A program made the position numbers and the translations under genes. Source: Acidobacteriota bacterium (GTDB lineage Bacteria; Acidobacteriota; Terriglobia; Bryobacterales; Bryobacteraceae). Taken from it: DNA of 64,000 bases. Below the pieces are notes generated by a model. The model saw nothing but the letters and a program-made list of their open reading frames with translations, was not told the DNA's origin and made no database searches. Positions 51,601 through 60,068 of this stretch are shown one piece after another (position 1 is the first letter of the stretch; the number at the start of each line of letters is the position of its first letter). The stretch lies in contig JAFDVZ010000008.1 of assembly GCA_018268715.1 (NCBI GenBank), forward strand, positions 432,325 through 496,324, read 5' to 3'.

Positions 51601-52073
51601 AGGGCGAGGTCGAGTACGTTGCGGCCGTTCAGCGGCGCGTTGACGATCTGAGTGGCCGTGACGGAGTTGCCTAGCGTGACCGCCACTGTCTCGACGCCGG
51701 TGGTCTGCGCCTCCACCTGGACGACCTCGCTGAGGGCGCCCACCTCCAGTTTCATGTCGATGTGGAGTGCTGCGTTAATCAGCAGTTTTTCGGGCGAACT
51801 GACCACCCTGCGAAAGCCGGGCTGTTCGGCCGATGCGCTGTACGTGCCGATTGGCAGTTGAAGGACCTGATACTGTCCGTCGGCGCCGGTGACGGTGGAA
51901 CGGCTGACTTGCGTATCGACGTTCGTAACCGTGACTTTCGCGCCGGCGACGACTCCCCCTTGCGGGTCCGTGACAATTCCAATGACTCGCCCCGTTGCGT
52001 CCTGCGAGTAGAGGAACGCGCTGCACGATAGCAGCAGGGCGGTAACCCCGATGAAGCGGCGAAGCGTTTGCAT
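48663..52073 (-). CDS. Oar-like outer-membrane receptor with carboxypeptidase-regulatory domain
   Basis: A 1136-residue second member of the Oar/TonB-dependent-receptor-like family. The ATG at 52073 gives a signal peptide (MQTLRRFIGVTALLLSCSAFLYSQ, residues 1-24). The carboxypeptidase-regulatory domain starts with DATGRVIGIVTDPQGGVVAG. A plug-like block contains NGRNVLDLALLQPGV, and the barrel ends in LAGRVTF. Its substrate is unknown. Only about 87 bp separate its start from the GDSL hydrolase, which lies upstream on the same strand and may be co-transcribed with it. Confidence 0.88.
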   Translation of the reverse strand: MQTLRRFIGVTALLLSCSAFLYSQDATGRVIGIVTDPQGGVVAGAKVTVTNVDTQVSRSTVTGADGQYQVLQLPIGTYSASAEQPGFRRVVSSPEKLLINAALHIDMKLEVGALSEVVQVEAQTTGVETVAVTLGNSVTATQIVNAPLNGRNVLDLALLQPGVVPSESNAQSNGVGGFSVAGGRQDSVTYTLDGGINNNLLNNGVVYNPNPDMVEEFRILTSNYTAEFGRSGGGIVSVVTKSGTNTVHGSVYDYIRNDALNANSFFNNANGLGREILKRNQFGGSVGGPITIPKVLNGKDRFFFMVGYQGQRQSRLSTTAKTTVFTPAELNGDFSMSNAARTGPDPLVVSFLQANPYFQSNPSLAARGVIDPTRIDSVARNYIKSSLIPTSPSGSLIAQGADKDDRDELTEKVDLLFTPKDRLTVTLGSSRNPLLQAFAPVNAAPGSPSLAYANVPGYPGTGAYNTYFGSADYTKTLSPAMVNDFRFSAQRVRRVQGVPATKLPTPGQLGIGITPDESTGPTLLGFGSGMSLGFSYGGPTTLIDNTYTWSDTLSWIRGKHTMKFGFNYTPYQDNTLYDYYVNGEFFFYGTGGGSFSQNDRADFLMGLPDEFLQFPSAPSNIRSYNIGFFGQDEWKVRRNLTLTFGLRYEYNSPKYDTQGRSFSLAIGQQSTVFPGAPKGLLLPGDRNAPNGANFPDKNDFSPRMGFAWDPKGDGKSSLRGGIGMFYDILKAEDNLQFNGQAPFFGFADLFFDPLSDNPTGALNYMSQPFVATGQPNPFPSKPPSRNINFSDAGFLPAGGGGVYYVDQHLRTPYIFQYNLSYQREILRNTTVELAYMGSDSHKLTGLKDSNPFLKGTNVRLFNAQPGVDPNSFSYMDTFANVGSSNYNALIVSLAGRNITAPWLGSLQYQLSWTHGKSVDNVSGFRSRTASVPAYSWNQFRGVSDFDLPNYVSFQGSWEIPFDSLWQSGPRKLTKGWTFYPLVSFRSGQPLDIGAGLNRTRRDPGPSGVGDAQLVRVDLVSPLRFFDPRATTTVASGDSGNFYFDPAAFATPTSGYGTLGRNSFRGPNRTNVNMTIAKVTPLTLEGRVKLEIRADFFNMFNAVQFRNPDTNFTYGTFGQISQTYDPRIIQLAGRVTF

Positions 52074-52160
52074 TTGGTTGGCATCCTTCCGAAGCAATGA
52101 AGCGACGTGGCCCTTAGGGTCTAAGGCTACCAGAAATGCAATCGAACGATTATCAGGATC

Positions 52161-52820
52161 TTACTTTCGATTTGCGAAAACAAGCGTTCCGGCTATGTGG
52201 CGCGCGACCGCTTCGGCAAGCGTGGAGTACCCTTCCGGCTTGAAGTGGACGTTCGCCGGTTGCTGTAATTCGTTCAGTTTTTGGCGAACTTCAGCGTTTA
52301 AGTCATCGATTTCGATGTCGTTTTCGCGCATGATTCGCGCGGCCGCCTGGTTGTAGCGGAGGACGTCGACGTTCGAGCGGGGCGGCGAGACCTTCGCATC
52401 CGGGACGGGTGTCGTCGACGCCCAGATCAGCTTTGCGCCCGTCTGCTTCAGGCGCGCGACGATGCGGCGGAGGTTACGTTCGTAATCTTCAACGGTGACC
52501 TGAGGCCGGTCGTCCCACATCAACTTGAGGTCGTGCAGACCGAAATTGAAGTGGATGACGTCCCAGTGGCCTTTGCCGAGCCAGGTTTCGACGAACTGGA
52601 CACCGTGTGTGGTGGGGCCCGCATTGTCGGGCACGCGTTGCACATTCGCCTTTCCTTCAAGCAGTTTTCGGACCGGAATGGTGTAGCCGATGGAGATCGA
52701 GTCTCCGATCAGCAGCACGCGGGGCAGGCCGGGCGTCTCCTGGACGGGCGCGAAGGAGGGGTCTGGCTGTTGTGCGAACGCGGTGATCGCGACGAACAGC
52801 GGGAGGATGCGGCGCAACAT
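52161..52820 (-). CDS. SGNH/GDSL-type hydrolase, secreted
   Basis: A 219-residue esterase-type hydrolase with a signal peptide (MLRRILPLFVAITAFAQQ). The SGNH catalytic Ser is in VLLIGDSISIGYT. The block II Gly (NAGPTTHG), HFNFGLHDLK and the C-terminal His block (HFKPEGYSTLAEAVARHI) complete the triad landmarks. It probably removes acyl or acetyl groups from carbohydrates outside the cell. The ATG at 52820 is preferred over the longer upstream start because it begins the signal peptide. It is divergent from the pyridoxamine-oxidase-like gene, 47 bp away. Confidence 0.87.
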   Translation of the reverse strand: MLRRILPLFVAITAFAQQPDPSFAPVQETPGLPRVLLIGDSISIGYTIPVRKLLEGKANVQRVPDNAGPTTHGVQFVETWLGKGHWDVIHFNFGLHDLKLMWDDRPQVTVEDYERNLRRIVARLKQTGAKLIWASTTPVPDAKVSPPRSNVDVLRYNQAAARIMRENDIEIDDLNAEVRQKLNELQQPANVHFKPEGYSTLAEAVARHIAGTLVFANRK

Positions 52821-52867
52821 GCGATTCACTGTATCAGGCCGGGGTTGTAGGATGGTCGCTGACACTT

Positions 52868-53356
52868 ATGCAGACCGATCGACCCGTGCCGGCTCGTGCT
52901 CGCAAGGCCCGCTCGCTGTACCAGAAGCGGGGTTTCGGAGTCCTGGGCACCGTATCCAAGAAGATGGCGGGATTCCCGTTTGCCTCCATAACGCCCTACA
53001 GCGTCGATTCGCAAGGCAGGGCGCTGTTTCTTTTCAGTGGGTTAGCGCAACACACGAAAAACATCCTCGAGGATCCGCGCTGCAGCCTGATGGTGTATGA
53101 GCCGAAGGCGGAGCAGGATCCGCTCGATAGCGCGCGGATGAATGTGGTGGGGGAGGTCCGGCCGGTTCCGGAGGACGAATGGGAGGCGGCTCGGGAACTG
53201 TATCTGAGGGATCATCCGGACTCGGAACAGTGGATCGGGTTCGGCGACTTCGGGCTGTACCGCCTGGAAGTCACCGACGTATACTTCGTCGGCGGCTTCG
53301 GCGAGGCGGGTTGGGTGTCGAAAGGCGACTTCGTGGCGGCCGGAGAGTTGGAGTGA
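52868..53356 (+). CDS. Pyridoxamine 5'-phosphate oxidase-like (HugZ-type) protein
   Basis: A 162-residue split-barrel flavin-binding protein related to PNPOx/HugZ. The block FASITPYSVDSQGRALFLFSGLAQHTKNI is followed by DPRCSLMVYEP. The tail GLYRLEVTDVYFVGGFGEAGWV is characteristic. It may bind FMN or haem and reduce a small cofactor or contribute to haem use. The stop overlaps the rmlD-like GTG start (GTGA). Confidence 0.83.
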   Translation: MQTDRPVPARARKARSLYQKRGFGVLGTVSKKMAGFPFASITPYSVDSQGRALFLFSGLAQHTKNILEDPRCSLMVYEPKAEQDPLDSARMNVVGEVRPVPEDEWEAARELYLRDHPDSEQWIGFGDFGLYRLEVTDVYFVGGFGEAGWVSKGDFVAAGELE

Positions 53357-54189
53357 AGCGGGTCCTGATCCTGGGCGCCAAGGGGATGCTGGGGTCGCAG
53401 TTGATGGCGCTGTACCCCGGTGCGGTCGGCTGGGATCGGGAGGATGTGGATGTTCTCGACACTCCGGCGCTCGAGGCGGGGATTCGGGGCCTCGATGGGC
53501 TGGAAGCGGTCATCAACTGCGTCGCGTTTAATGATGTTGACGGCGCCGAGGATCGGCAGGAGGCGGCGTTCGCCCTGAATGCCGGCTTTCCGGGCAAGCT
53601 GGCTTCGTTTTGTAACGGGCTGGGGATTCCCCTGGTCCACTACAGCACCAACTATGTCTTCGACGGGGTTCGAGGGGAGTACGTCGAGACGGATGCGCCT
53701 GCGCCGTTATCGACTTACGGGCGCTCGAAGCTGGGCGGCGAGGTCGAGGTCGCGCGTCATGGCGGCGTTTGGTACGTCATCCGGACGGCGGTGATCTTCG
53801 GCCCCAAGGGCGCGAGCGACCTGTCGAAACGGAGCTTTGTCGAGCTGATGATGGACCTGGCGTCCAAGCGCGATACGATCCAGGCGGTGGACGACGAGGT
53901 CAATAGCGTGACCTATGCTCCGGACCTGGCGGCGGCGACCCGGAATCTGCTCGAATCGGGCCTGCCATCCGGGATCTACCATCTGACCAATCAGGGCTCG
54001 GCCAGTTGGTGCGATCTGGCACGGCGGATCTTCGAGTTTACCCAAACGAAGCCAGCGGTGGTTCCGGTTCCTGGCAAGACGTTCCCGCGCAAGGCTTTAC
54101 GACCGGCAAGGGCGATTCTCGTGAACACTAAAGCGCCCACGCTTCGCCCCTGGCAGGCGGCGCTTGAGGAGTTCGTCACCCGGCGGTAG
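53353..54189 (+). CDS. rfbD: dTDP-4-dehydrorhamnose reductase (RmlD-like)
   Basis: A 278-residue SDR that reduces dTDP-4-keto-L-rhamnose to dTDP-L-rhamnose. The start is GTG, overlapping the upstream stop, and gives [17 protein letters not shown]. The RmlD family blocks [27 protein letters not shown] and [10 protein letters not shown] (active-site Tyr/Lys) are clear. It is probably used for cell-surface polysaccharide. The other rml genes are not nearby. The 3' end overlaps the convergent UXS gene by 14 nt. Confidence 0.88.
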   Translation: MKRVLILGAKGMLGSQLMALYPGAVGWDREDVDVLDTPALEAGIRGLDGLEAVINCVAFNDVDGAEDRQEAAFALNAGFPGKLASFCNGLGIPLVHYSTNYVFDGVRGEYVETDAPAPLSTYGRSKLGGEVEVARHGGVWYVIRTAVIFGPKGASDLSKRSFVELMMDLASKRDTIQAVDDEVNSVTYAPDLAAATRNLLESGLPSGIYHLTNQGSASWCDLARRIFEFTQTKPAVVPVPGKTFPRKALRPARAILVNTKAPTLRPWQAALEEFVTRR

Positions 54190-55135
54190 CGGCGTCCTCG
54201 GCGAGCACCTTGTCGAAGTAATCGATGGTTGGTTTCAGACCCTCCCGCAACTGGACCGCCGGCTCCCAACCGAGCTTTGCTTTAGCCAGCGAGATATCGG
54301 GCTGGCGTTGCACGGGATCATCCTGCGGCAGCGGCCGACGTACGATTTCCGATCGGGATCCGGTCATTTCAATGACCAGTTCCGCCAGTTCCCGGATGGT
54401 GAATTCGTTCGGATTGCCGATATTCACCGGTCCGGCCAACCCTTCGGTGTTCATCAGCCGCCAGATGCCCTCAAGCAGGTCCGAGACGTAGCAAAACGAG
54501 CGCGTCTGCGTGCCCTCGCCATAAATCGTGATTGGTTCGTTTCGCAGGGCCTGCACGATGAAGTTGCTGACGACGCGACCGTCGTTCACCGCCATTCGGG
54601 GACCGTATGTATTGAAGATGCGGACGATCCGGATGTCCACGCCGTTCTGGCGGTGGTAGTCCATCATCAGGGTCTCAGCAATCCGCTTGCCTTCGTCATA
54701 GCAACTGCGAATACCGATCGGATTCACGTGGCCCCAGTAAGACTCGGTCTGCGGGTGGACCTTCGGGTCGCCGTAGACTTCGGAGGTCGACGCCTGCAGC
54801 ACCCTGGCGCGCAGGCGCTTCGCCATCCCCAGCATGTTGATGGCGCCCATCACGTTTGTTTTCACTGTCTTGACGGGATTGTACTGATAATGAACCGGTG
54901 ACGCGGGACAGGCGAAGTTGTAGATCTGATCGACTTCCACCAGGATCGGATGGACGATATCGTGGCGAACGATTTCGAAATGCGGGTTGGACAACAGGTG
55001 AGCGACGTTACGCTTGTTTCCAGTGAAGAAGTTGTCCAGGCAGATCACTTCGGCGCCGCCTTCGATCAGTCGATCGCACAGATGGCTTCCCAGGAACCCG
55101 GCGCCTCCGGTGACCAGAATTCGCTTACGTGACAG
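54176..55135 (-). CDS. UDP-glucuronate decarboxylase (UXS-like, NAD-dependent epimerase/dehydratase family)
   Basis: A roughly 319-residue enzyme that converts UDP-glucuronate to UDP-xylose. The Rossmann start is [18 protein letters not shown]. The UXS signature runs [18 protein letters not shown] and then [15 protein letters not shown], with the catalytic Tyr/Lys. No ATG, GTG or TTG start fits with good spacing except a GTG at 55168 far from any SD. A strong SD (GGGAGGG, 55143-55149) sits 7 nt before a CTG at 55135, so a CTG (or ATT at 55138) start is proposed. It is an envelope-sugar gene beside rfbD. Confidence 0.88.
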   Translation of the reverse strand: MSRKRILVTGGAGFLGSHLCDRLIEGGAEVICLDNFFTGNKRNVAHLLSNPHFEIVRHDIVHPILVEVDQIYNFACPASPVHYQYNPVKTVKTNVMGAINMLGMAKRLRARVLQASTSEVYGDPKVHPQTESYWGHVNPIGIRSCYDEGKRIAETLMMDYHRQNGVDIRIVRIFNTYGPRMAVNDGRVVSNFIVQALRNEPITIYGEGTQTRSFCYVSDLLEGIWRLMNTEGLAGPVNIGNPNEFTIRELAELVIEMTGSRSEIVRRPLPQDDPVQRQPDISLAKAKLGWEPAVQLREGLKPTIDYFDKVLAEDAATAG

Positions 55136-55299
55136 AATTTTGCCCTCCCAGCATGACCATTGTGGCACGCGACGTTCAATCTGGCGTTTCAAAGTGGTAC
55201 CGGGACAATGGTTTAGGGTTCCAATCCGGGATAGGCCGAGACGGGGTGACGGATTTTCTTGAAGTTCGCCGGTGGCGCCTTGGGTGCTTAAGGGAAGAC

Positions 55300-56154
55300 G
55301 TGGAGAAAGTCGCTGAGAAACTTGCACCCAAGACCGAGCGCCGAAGGCTCGATTTGTATCTCGTGGCGGGCGTGGCGATCGCGGCCTGCGCGATGTTCGC
55401 CGGAGTTCTGTCCACAGGCATAGGCCTTGCCTATTTCCTGCATCCGACCGGCGCGCTGATCGTGGTCGGAGGGACGCTGGGGGTGACGCTGATCACAACG
55501 CCGCCTTCCGCGCTGTACAACTCGCTCGGCCGCATACGGAACCTGTTCGCGACACCCGTGACGAACCGTGAGGCCTTGATCGATGAGATCGTCAGCTACG
55601 CGCGGCTGTCGCGCCGTGAGGGGAAGATGATCTTTGAGAAAATCGCGCCGTCCTGTTCCAACGAGTTTCTGAGAAACGCCCTGCTGTTGGCGCTCGACGT
55701 CAAGGACCGCGCGGAGTTGCAGAGCGCCCTCGAGATGGAGTTGCGGCTCAGGGAGCGCCAGGGCGAGGTGGACGCCAAGACCTTTGAGGTGGCCGGCGGA
55801 TTCGCGCCGACGATCGGGATCATCGGCACGGTGATCGGGCTGATCGATGTGCTGCGGCAGTTCTCCAACATCACGGCCGTTGGGAGCGGCATCGGGACGG
55901 CGTTCGTATCCACCATCTATGGGCTCGCGTTGGCGAACCTGCTGCTGCTGCCGATGGCGCATCGCATCCGAGCGCGGGTGGCCGAGCGGTTTGAGATTCA
56001 TGAACTCATATCGGAAGGGGTTTTGTATCTGGTGGACGGCGCCCATCCATCGCTGCTCCGGTTGAAGTTGGCGGCATTCCTGCGGGAGGCGTCCGTCAAG
56101 AAGAAGAACGATCGGCGCAACGAATTGCCGCTCGCCTCGGGAGCTAACGGGTGA
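55300..56154 (+). CDS. motA: MotA/TolQ/ExbB-type proton channel protein (MotA-like)
   Basis: A 284-residue stator subunit. The GTG at 55300 follows an SD (AGGGAAGA). The open frame continues upstream but lacks homology. Helices are at about residues 19-40 and 45-65, and a pair ([24 protein letters not shown] and [18 protein letters not shown]) carries the MotA signature. It converts proton or sodium flow into torque, or energises another process, together with the MotB-like gene 4 nt downstream. No flagellar genes occur in the window. Confidence 0.88.
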   Translation: MEKVAEKLAPKTERRRLDLYLVAGVAIAACAMFAGVLSTGIGLAYFLHPTGALIVVGGTLGVTLITTPPSALYNSLGRIRNLFATPVTNREALIDEIVSYARLSRREGKMIFEKIAPSCSNEFLRNALLLALDVKDRAELQSALEMELRLRERQGEVDAKTFEVAGGFAPTIGIIGTVIGLIDVLRQFSNITAVGSGIGTAFVSTIYGLALANLLLLPMAHRIRARVAERFEIHELISEGVLYLVDGAHPSLLRLKLAAFLREASVKKKNDRRNELPLASGANG

Positions 56155-56158
56155 CGCC

Positions 56159-56833
56159 ATGCGAAAACCAAAGTACCTGGAAAGCGACGGCCGGCACGAC
56201 CGGTGGCTGATCAGCTACGTCGATATCGTCACGATCCTGCTGATATTGTTCGCCGCACTGGCTGCGCAGGCGGTCCAGCGGGGGCAGGTGGCGCCGCCGC
56301 CAGTGAAATCGACAGCCGCGGTCGTACAGCCGCCGAAGCCGCCGATCTCGCCCGAGTTGGCGCGGGCAAAACAGATGCTGCTCTCTAAAGGGTTCGAATT
56401 GCAGGAAGAGAAGCGGGGTCTGGTGATCAGCCTTCCGCAAGCGATCCTGTATGCTCCGGGCAAGGACCAGGTCAGCAAGGAGGCCGGCGATGTCGTTTCC
56501 GGGATCGCGGACGCGTTGCGGGAGTTGCCGAACCACGTCATTCTGATCGGCCACGCTGACTCAAGCCCCATTCACACTGGCCGGTTCCACAACAACTGGG
56601 AGCTTTCGGCCGCTCGAAGCTTGCGTCTGCTGGAGTTACTGACGCAGCGTTACGGGATTCCGGAAGAACGCCTGTCGACGGCGGGTCAGGGCGCTTACAG
56701 TCCGCGAACGTCGAATGATACGAAAGACGGACGGGCGGCGAATCGTCGGGTCGAGATTGTCATTCTGAATGAGGAGGCGCCGCGCGAATCGCTGGTTCGG
56801 GAGAAGCCGAGTCCTTTGGGACGCGAGAGCTAA
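56159..56833 (+). CDS. motB: MotB-like stator subunit with OmpA domain
   Basis: A 224-residue MotB-family protein. The membrane helix RWLISYVDIVTILLILFAAL contains the Asp needed for ion conduction. The C-terminal OmpA-like peptidoglycan-binding domain has LIGHADSSPIHTG, WELSAARSLRLLELL and a clear NRRVEIVI ending. It is shorter than most MotB proteins because the linker is short. Its ATG lies 4 nt after motA, so the pair is co-translated. It could serve a flagellar motor or a non-flagellar machine. Confidence 0.86.
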   Translation: MRKPKYLESDGRHDRWLISYVDIVTILLILFAALAAQAVQRGQVAPPPVKSTAAVVQPPKPPISPELARAKQMLLSKGFELQEEKRGLVISLPQAILYAPGKDQVSKEAGDVVSGIADALRELPNHVILIGHADSSPIHTGRFHNNWELSAARSLRLLELLTQRYGIPEERLSTAGQGAYSPRTSNDTKDGRAANRRVEIVILNEEAPRESLVREKPSPLGRES

Positions 56834-56868
56834 GTGGGTACAGGAGTCGGGAGTCTGAATAGTCCGCT

Positions 56869-57696
56869 TCAGTGGGTGAGTGCGTACACTACGTAATTGA
56901 CGCCGATGCGAATGCCTAGCGCCGAGTACTTTTCGGGATAGCCGGGTTCGTCCGCCCACTCCCAGGAGTCGCCGATGTCGGAGTTGAAGGCGATGGCGAC
57001 CATGACGCGGCCCTGATCGTCGTGGATCCCCATCCAGTGCGGGACGGAACCGTCGGAGCGGTAGGTGGCGCCTCGGCGCAGAGCCCATTCGCCGGGAATC
57101 TGGTAGCGGTCGTCCAGGTCGTAGACCGTGTGGAAGATTGGGTCCGGCGATTCGATTTCGACGATGGGACGGTCCGGGAAGACGCGAACCATGCTCTCCT
57201 CGAAACGGTTCCATTCCTCCGTGCCCCAGAAATCGTCGAGCATGAGGAATCCGCCGCGTAGCAGGTAGTCGCGGAGTTTATGGGCCTGAGCGTCGGTCAA
57301 CTTCCAGTCGCCCATTTCGCCGGCGCATAGCCAGGGCCAGTTGAAAATGTCGTCGGCGTCGTCGGGGTTCACGGGCTGCTCCACCGAACGGACGTGGATC
57401 CGCGTGAGCCTTCGGAGGGCCTGCGAGAAGTGCCGGTCGGCGCGGGGATAGTCCTGCGACCAACTGGTTCCTCCTTCAGTCCAGACGTGGCCGGAACCGA
57501 AGCGGTAGCGGCCGAAGCGGGCGTTCGGATGGGGCGGATACATCAGGCGGGCGAAGACCCACTCCGTCTTCTCATTGAAGTCGGCGGGCAGTTCGACGTT
57601 ATCGTACGGCTCCAGGCTGTGATAGACGCGGAAGGGCTTCTGCGCGACCAGCGCCATTCCCAGCAGAGGGATCACGAGCAGCCTTCGGAGGGGCAT
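56869..57696 (-). CDS. DUF4159 domain protein, secreted
   Basis: A 275-residue protein with a signal peptide (MPLRRLLVIPLLGMALVAQ). The DUF4159 features are present: FARLMYPPHPNARFG near residue 48, RGGFLMLDDFWG and a Gly/Asp-rich end (SDIGDSWEWADEPGYPEKY). The family is frequent in Acidobacteria and related phyla, with no known activity. It is divergent from the TIM-barrel isomerase gene, 142 bp away. Confidence 0.82.
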   Translation of the reverse strand: MPLRRLLVIPLLGMALVAQKPFRVYHSLEPYDNVELPADFNEKTEWVFARLMYPPHPNARFGRYRFGSGHVWTEGGTSWSQDYPRADRHFSQALRRLTRIHVRSVEQPVNPDDADDIFNWPWLCAGEMGDWKLTDAQAHKLRDYLLRGGFLMLDDFWGTEEWNRFEESMVRVFPDRPIVEIESPDPIFHTVYDLDDRYQIPGEWALRRGATYRSDGSVPHWMGIHDDQGRVMVAIAFNSDIGDSWEWADEPGYPEKYSALGIRIGVNYVVYALTH

Positions 57697-57719
57697 CGCG
57701 TTTCGGGTTCGAACGTTAA

Positions 57720-57738
57720 CAGGAGCATAGCACTCCTG
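57720..57738. repeat. Inverted repeat in divergent intergenic region
   Basis: CAGGAG (57720-57725) and CTCCTG (57733-57738) form a 6-bp hairpin with a 7-nt loop, 23 bp upstream of the DUF4159 start. Two short palindromes (GTTCGAAC and GTTAAC, 57708-57720) sit beside it. It may be a regulator site in the 142-bp gap, but this is unproven. Confidence 0.35.
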
Positions 57739-57838
57739 GTTCGAGGGGAAGCTGCGGCAACCGATTCGCGGCGCTCGCGGCGTGATATTCTGACGTCAGC
57801 CGATCTGAGTTCTGACCACGAAGGAGCGAATCGAACCG

Positions 57839-58798
57839 ATGCGCGTTGGCGTTTTTACCGCACTTCTTTCCCAATTCCCGCTGGATAAAGTCTTCGAAAA
57901 GCTGAAGGCCCTGAACATCTCCACGGTGGAGTTGGGCACCGGCAATTATCCGGGCGACCCGCACTGCAACTTGTCCATGCTCGACAACGAGGCCGAGCTG
58001 GTGGAATTCAAGAAGAAGCTGGACGACCACGGGTTCAGCATCAGCGCTCTGTCGAGCCACGGCAATCCCCTGCATCCCGACCCGGCCATCGCCAAGGGGT
58101 TTCAGGAGATCAGCAAGAAGACAGTGCTGCTCGCCGAGAAGCTCGGCGTGCCGGTGGTGATCGACTTTTCGGGTTGCCCCGGCGACTGCGAAACCGCGAA
58201 ATTCCCGAATTGGGTGACCTGCCCGTGGCCGCCCGAATACGGCGACGTCCTGAACTGGCAGTGGGACAAGGTCGTCGAGCCGTACTGGAAGCAACACGGC
58301 AAGTTCGCCGCCGACCATGGCGTGAAGGTCGCAATCGAGATGCATCCCGGCTTCGTCGTGTACAGCCCTGAAACCATGCTGCGGCTGCGCGAGATCGCGG
58401 GACCGGCCGTTGGCTGCAACTATGATCCGAGCCACATGTTCTGGCAGGGCATCGAGCCGATCAAGGCCATACGCGTCCTGGACGACTGCATCTTCCACGT
58501 CCACGCCAAGGACACGCAGATCTACGAAACCAACCTGCCGAAGACGGGCGTGCTCGACACCAAGAAGTACAGCGACGAGCGCAACCGCGGATGGATCTTC
58601 CGGACCGTCGGCTACGGTCATGCCTACCAGTGGTGGACTGAATTCATCTCGACGCTGCGGATGTTCGGCTACGACTACGTGCTGTCGATCGAGCACGAGG
58701 ATTCGTTGATGTCGGCCGATGAGGGACTGACCAAGGCCGCGGCGTTCCTCAACCAGATCGTGATCAAGGAACAGGCTTCGGCCGCCTGGTGGATCTAG
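57839..58798 (+). CDS. Sugar phosphate isomerase/epimerase (TIM barrel)
   Basis: A 319-residue TIM-barrel isomerase of the xylose-isomerase-like superfamily. Typical metal-binding strands are seen: VAIEMHPGFVVYSPETML, VGCNYDPSHMFWQG and DDCIFHVHAKDTQIYE. The final strand is VLSIEHEDSLMS. It has a cytoplasmic profile. A TATTCT-like -10 box (GATATTCTGACG near 57787) may serve it. It is followed by the MFS transporter after 43 bp, suggesting a uptake-plus-isomerisation pair for one sugar or sugar acid. Confidence 0.88.
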   Translation: MRVGVFTALLSQFPLDKVFEKLKALNISTVELGTGNYPGDPHCNLSMLDNEAELVEFKKKLDDHGFSISALSSHGNPLHPDPAIAKGFQEISKKTVLLAEKLGVPVVIDFSGCPGDCETAKFPNWVTCPWPPEYGDVLNWQWDKVVEPYWKQHGKFAADHGVKVAIEMHPGFVVYSPETMLRLREIAGPAVGCNYDPSHMFWQGIEPIKAIRVLDDCIFHVHAKDTQIYETNLPKTGVLDTKKYSDERNRGWIFRTVGYGHAYQWWTEFISTLRMFGYDYVLSIEHEDSLMSADEGLTKAAAFLNQIVIKEQASAAWWI

Positions 58799-58841
58799 AG
58801 CGCGGGGGCGGGCCCGCCGCCCGCCCTCACCCACAACCTTC

Positions 58842-60068
58842 ATGCTGACAAGACGCGAACGCTGGATTCTCGCGCTATTGGTTCTGTCCGCCTTCATCAA
58901 CTATGTCGATCGGGCGAACCTGTCGGTCGGCGCGGCGGAAATCCAAACCGAGTTATCACTGACCGACTACCAGTTAGGCCTGCTGTTATCCGGCTTTTTC
59001 TGGACTTACGCGCTCTTGCAGTTGTTCGCCCTGGCGGGATTGCTGGTGGACCGGTTCCACGTTGGATGGGTCTACGCGGCCGGATTCTTCATATGGTCGG
59101 GCGCGACAGCCGTGACAGGCGTCGTCACGGGATTCGTAGGGCTGTTTGCGATGCGCCTGCTGTTGGGCGCGGGTGAGTCCGTCGCTTATCCAGCTTACTC
59201 GCGGATCCTGGCGAGTTATCCCGAGCAACGGCGAGGTTTCGCTAACTCCGTCATCGACGCCGGCACTCGAATGGGACCCGCCCTGGGCACGCTGCTCGGC
59301 GGACTGCTGATGGCGCGGTTCGGATGGCGCGCTTTCTTTCTCGCACTCGGCTTGGGCAGCATGGCCTGGCTGGTGGCATGGGTCTTCTTCATGCCGAAAA
59401 GCTGGAGCATCGCGGCCAAGAAAGACGAGCCCGATGCGCCGGGAGTGGGCAGCATCCTGCGGCAGCGCTCCGCCTGGTGCACGTTCTTCGGACTGTTTTG
59501 CGGTAACTACTTCTGGTACTTCCTGGTGACGTGGCTGCCCGCCTACCTGCAAAAGGAGCGGCACTTCCCGGCTTCGAAGATGGCGATCTGGGGAGCGCTC
59601 GCGTTCCTTGCCGCCGCCGCCGCGAGCGTCATCTGCGGGACGCTCTCCGATTTGTGGATATCCCGCGGCGGAGCGCCCACCTTCGTCCGGCGCGCGTTTC
59701 CGGCCGCAGGCCTGGCGCTTGCGACCATCATCATCCCCGTCTCGTTCGTGCGGGACGACACCATGGCGATGGTGCTACTGATGGCGGCGTGCACCTCGAT
59801 CGGGATGTGGAGTTCGAACGTGTGGGCCATCACGCAGACGCTGGCCGGGCCGAGCGCGGCCGGCAAGTGGTGCGCCGTGCAGAACGGCGTCGGCAATCTG
59901 GCCGGCGTCACCGCGCCCTGGCTCACCGGTTGGATCGTGGGCAAGACGGGACAGTTCCATTGGGCCTTCGTGATGGCCTCCGTCGTGGCCATGGCCGGCG
60001 CCGCGATCTATCTGTTCGCCATCGGCCCGGTGAAACAGGTCACCTTCGCCCGGCCCTCATCGCACTGA
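58842..60068 (+). CDS. MFS transporter, anion:cation symporter (hexuronate/glucarate-like) family
   Basis: A 408-residue, roughly 12-helix major facilitator. The family phrase INYVDRANLSVGAAEIQTEL is at the first helix. The RG-type loop RLLLGAGESVAYPAY and the second motif WLPAYLQKERHF also fit the ACS (phthalate/hexuronate/glucarate) subfamily. It probably imports an organic anion such as a sugar acid with protons. It lies downstream of the isomerase. Its 3' end overlaps the convergent serine hydrolase by 12 nt. Confidence 0.88.
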   Translation: MLTRRERWILALLVLSAFINYVDRANLSVGAAEIQTELSLTDYQLGLLLSGFFWTYALLQLFALAGLLVDRFHVGWVYAAGFFIWSGATAVTGVVTGFVGLFAMRLLLGAGESVAYPAYSRILASYPEQRRGFANSVIDAGTRMGPALGTLLGGLLMARFGWRAFFLALGLGSMAWLVAWVFFMPKSWSIAAKKDEPDAPGVGSILRQRSAWCTFFGLFCGNYFWYFLVTWLPAYLQKERHFPASKMAIWGALAFLAAAAASVICGTLSDLWISRGGAPTFVRRAFPAAGLALATIIIPVSFVRDDTMAMVLLMAACTSIGMWSSNVWAITQTLAGPSAAGKWCAVQNGVGNLAGVTAPWLTGWIVGKTGQFHWAFVMASVVAMAGAAIYLFAIGPVKQVTFARPSSH

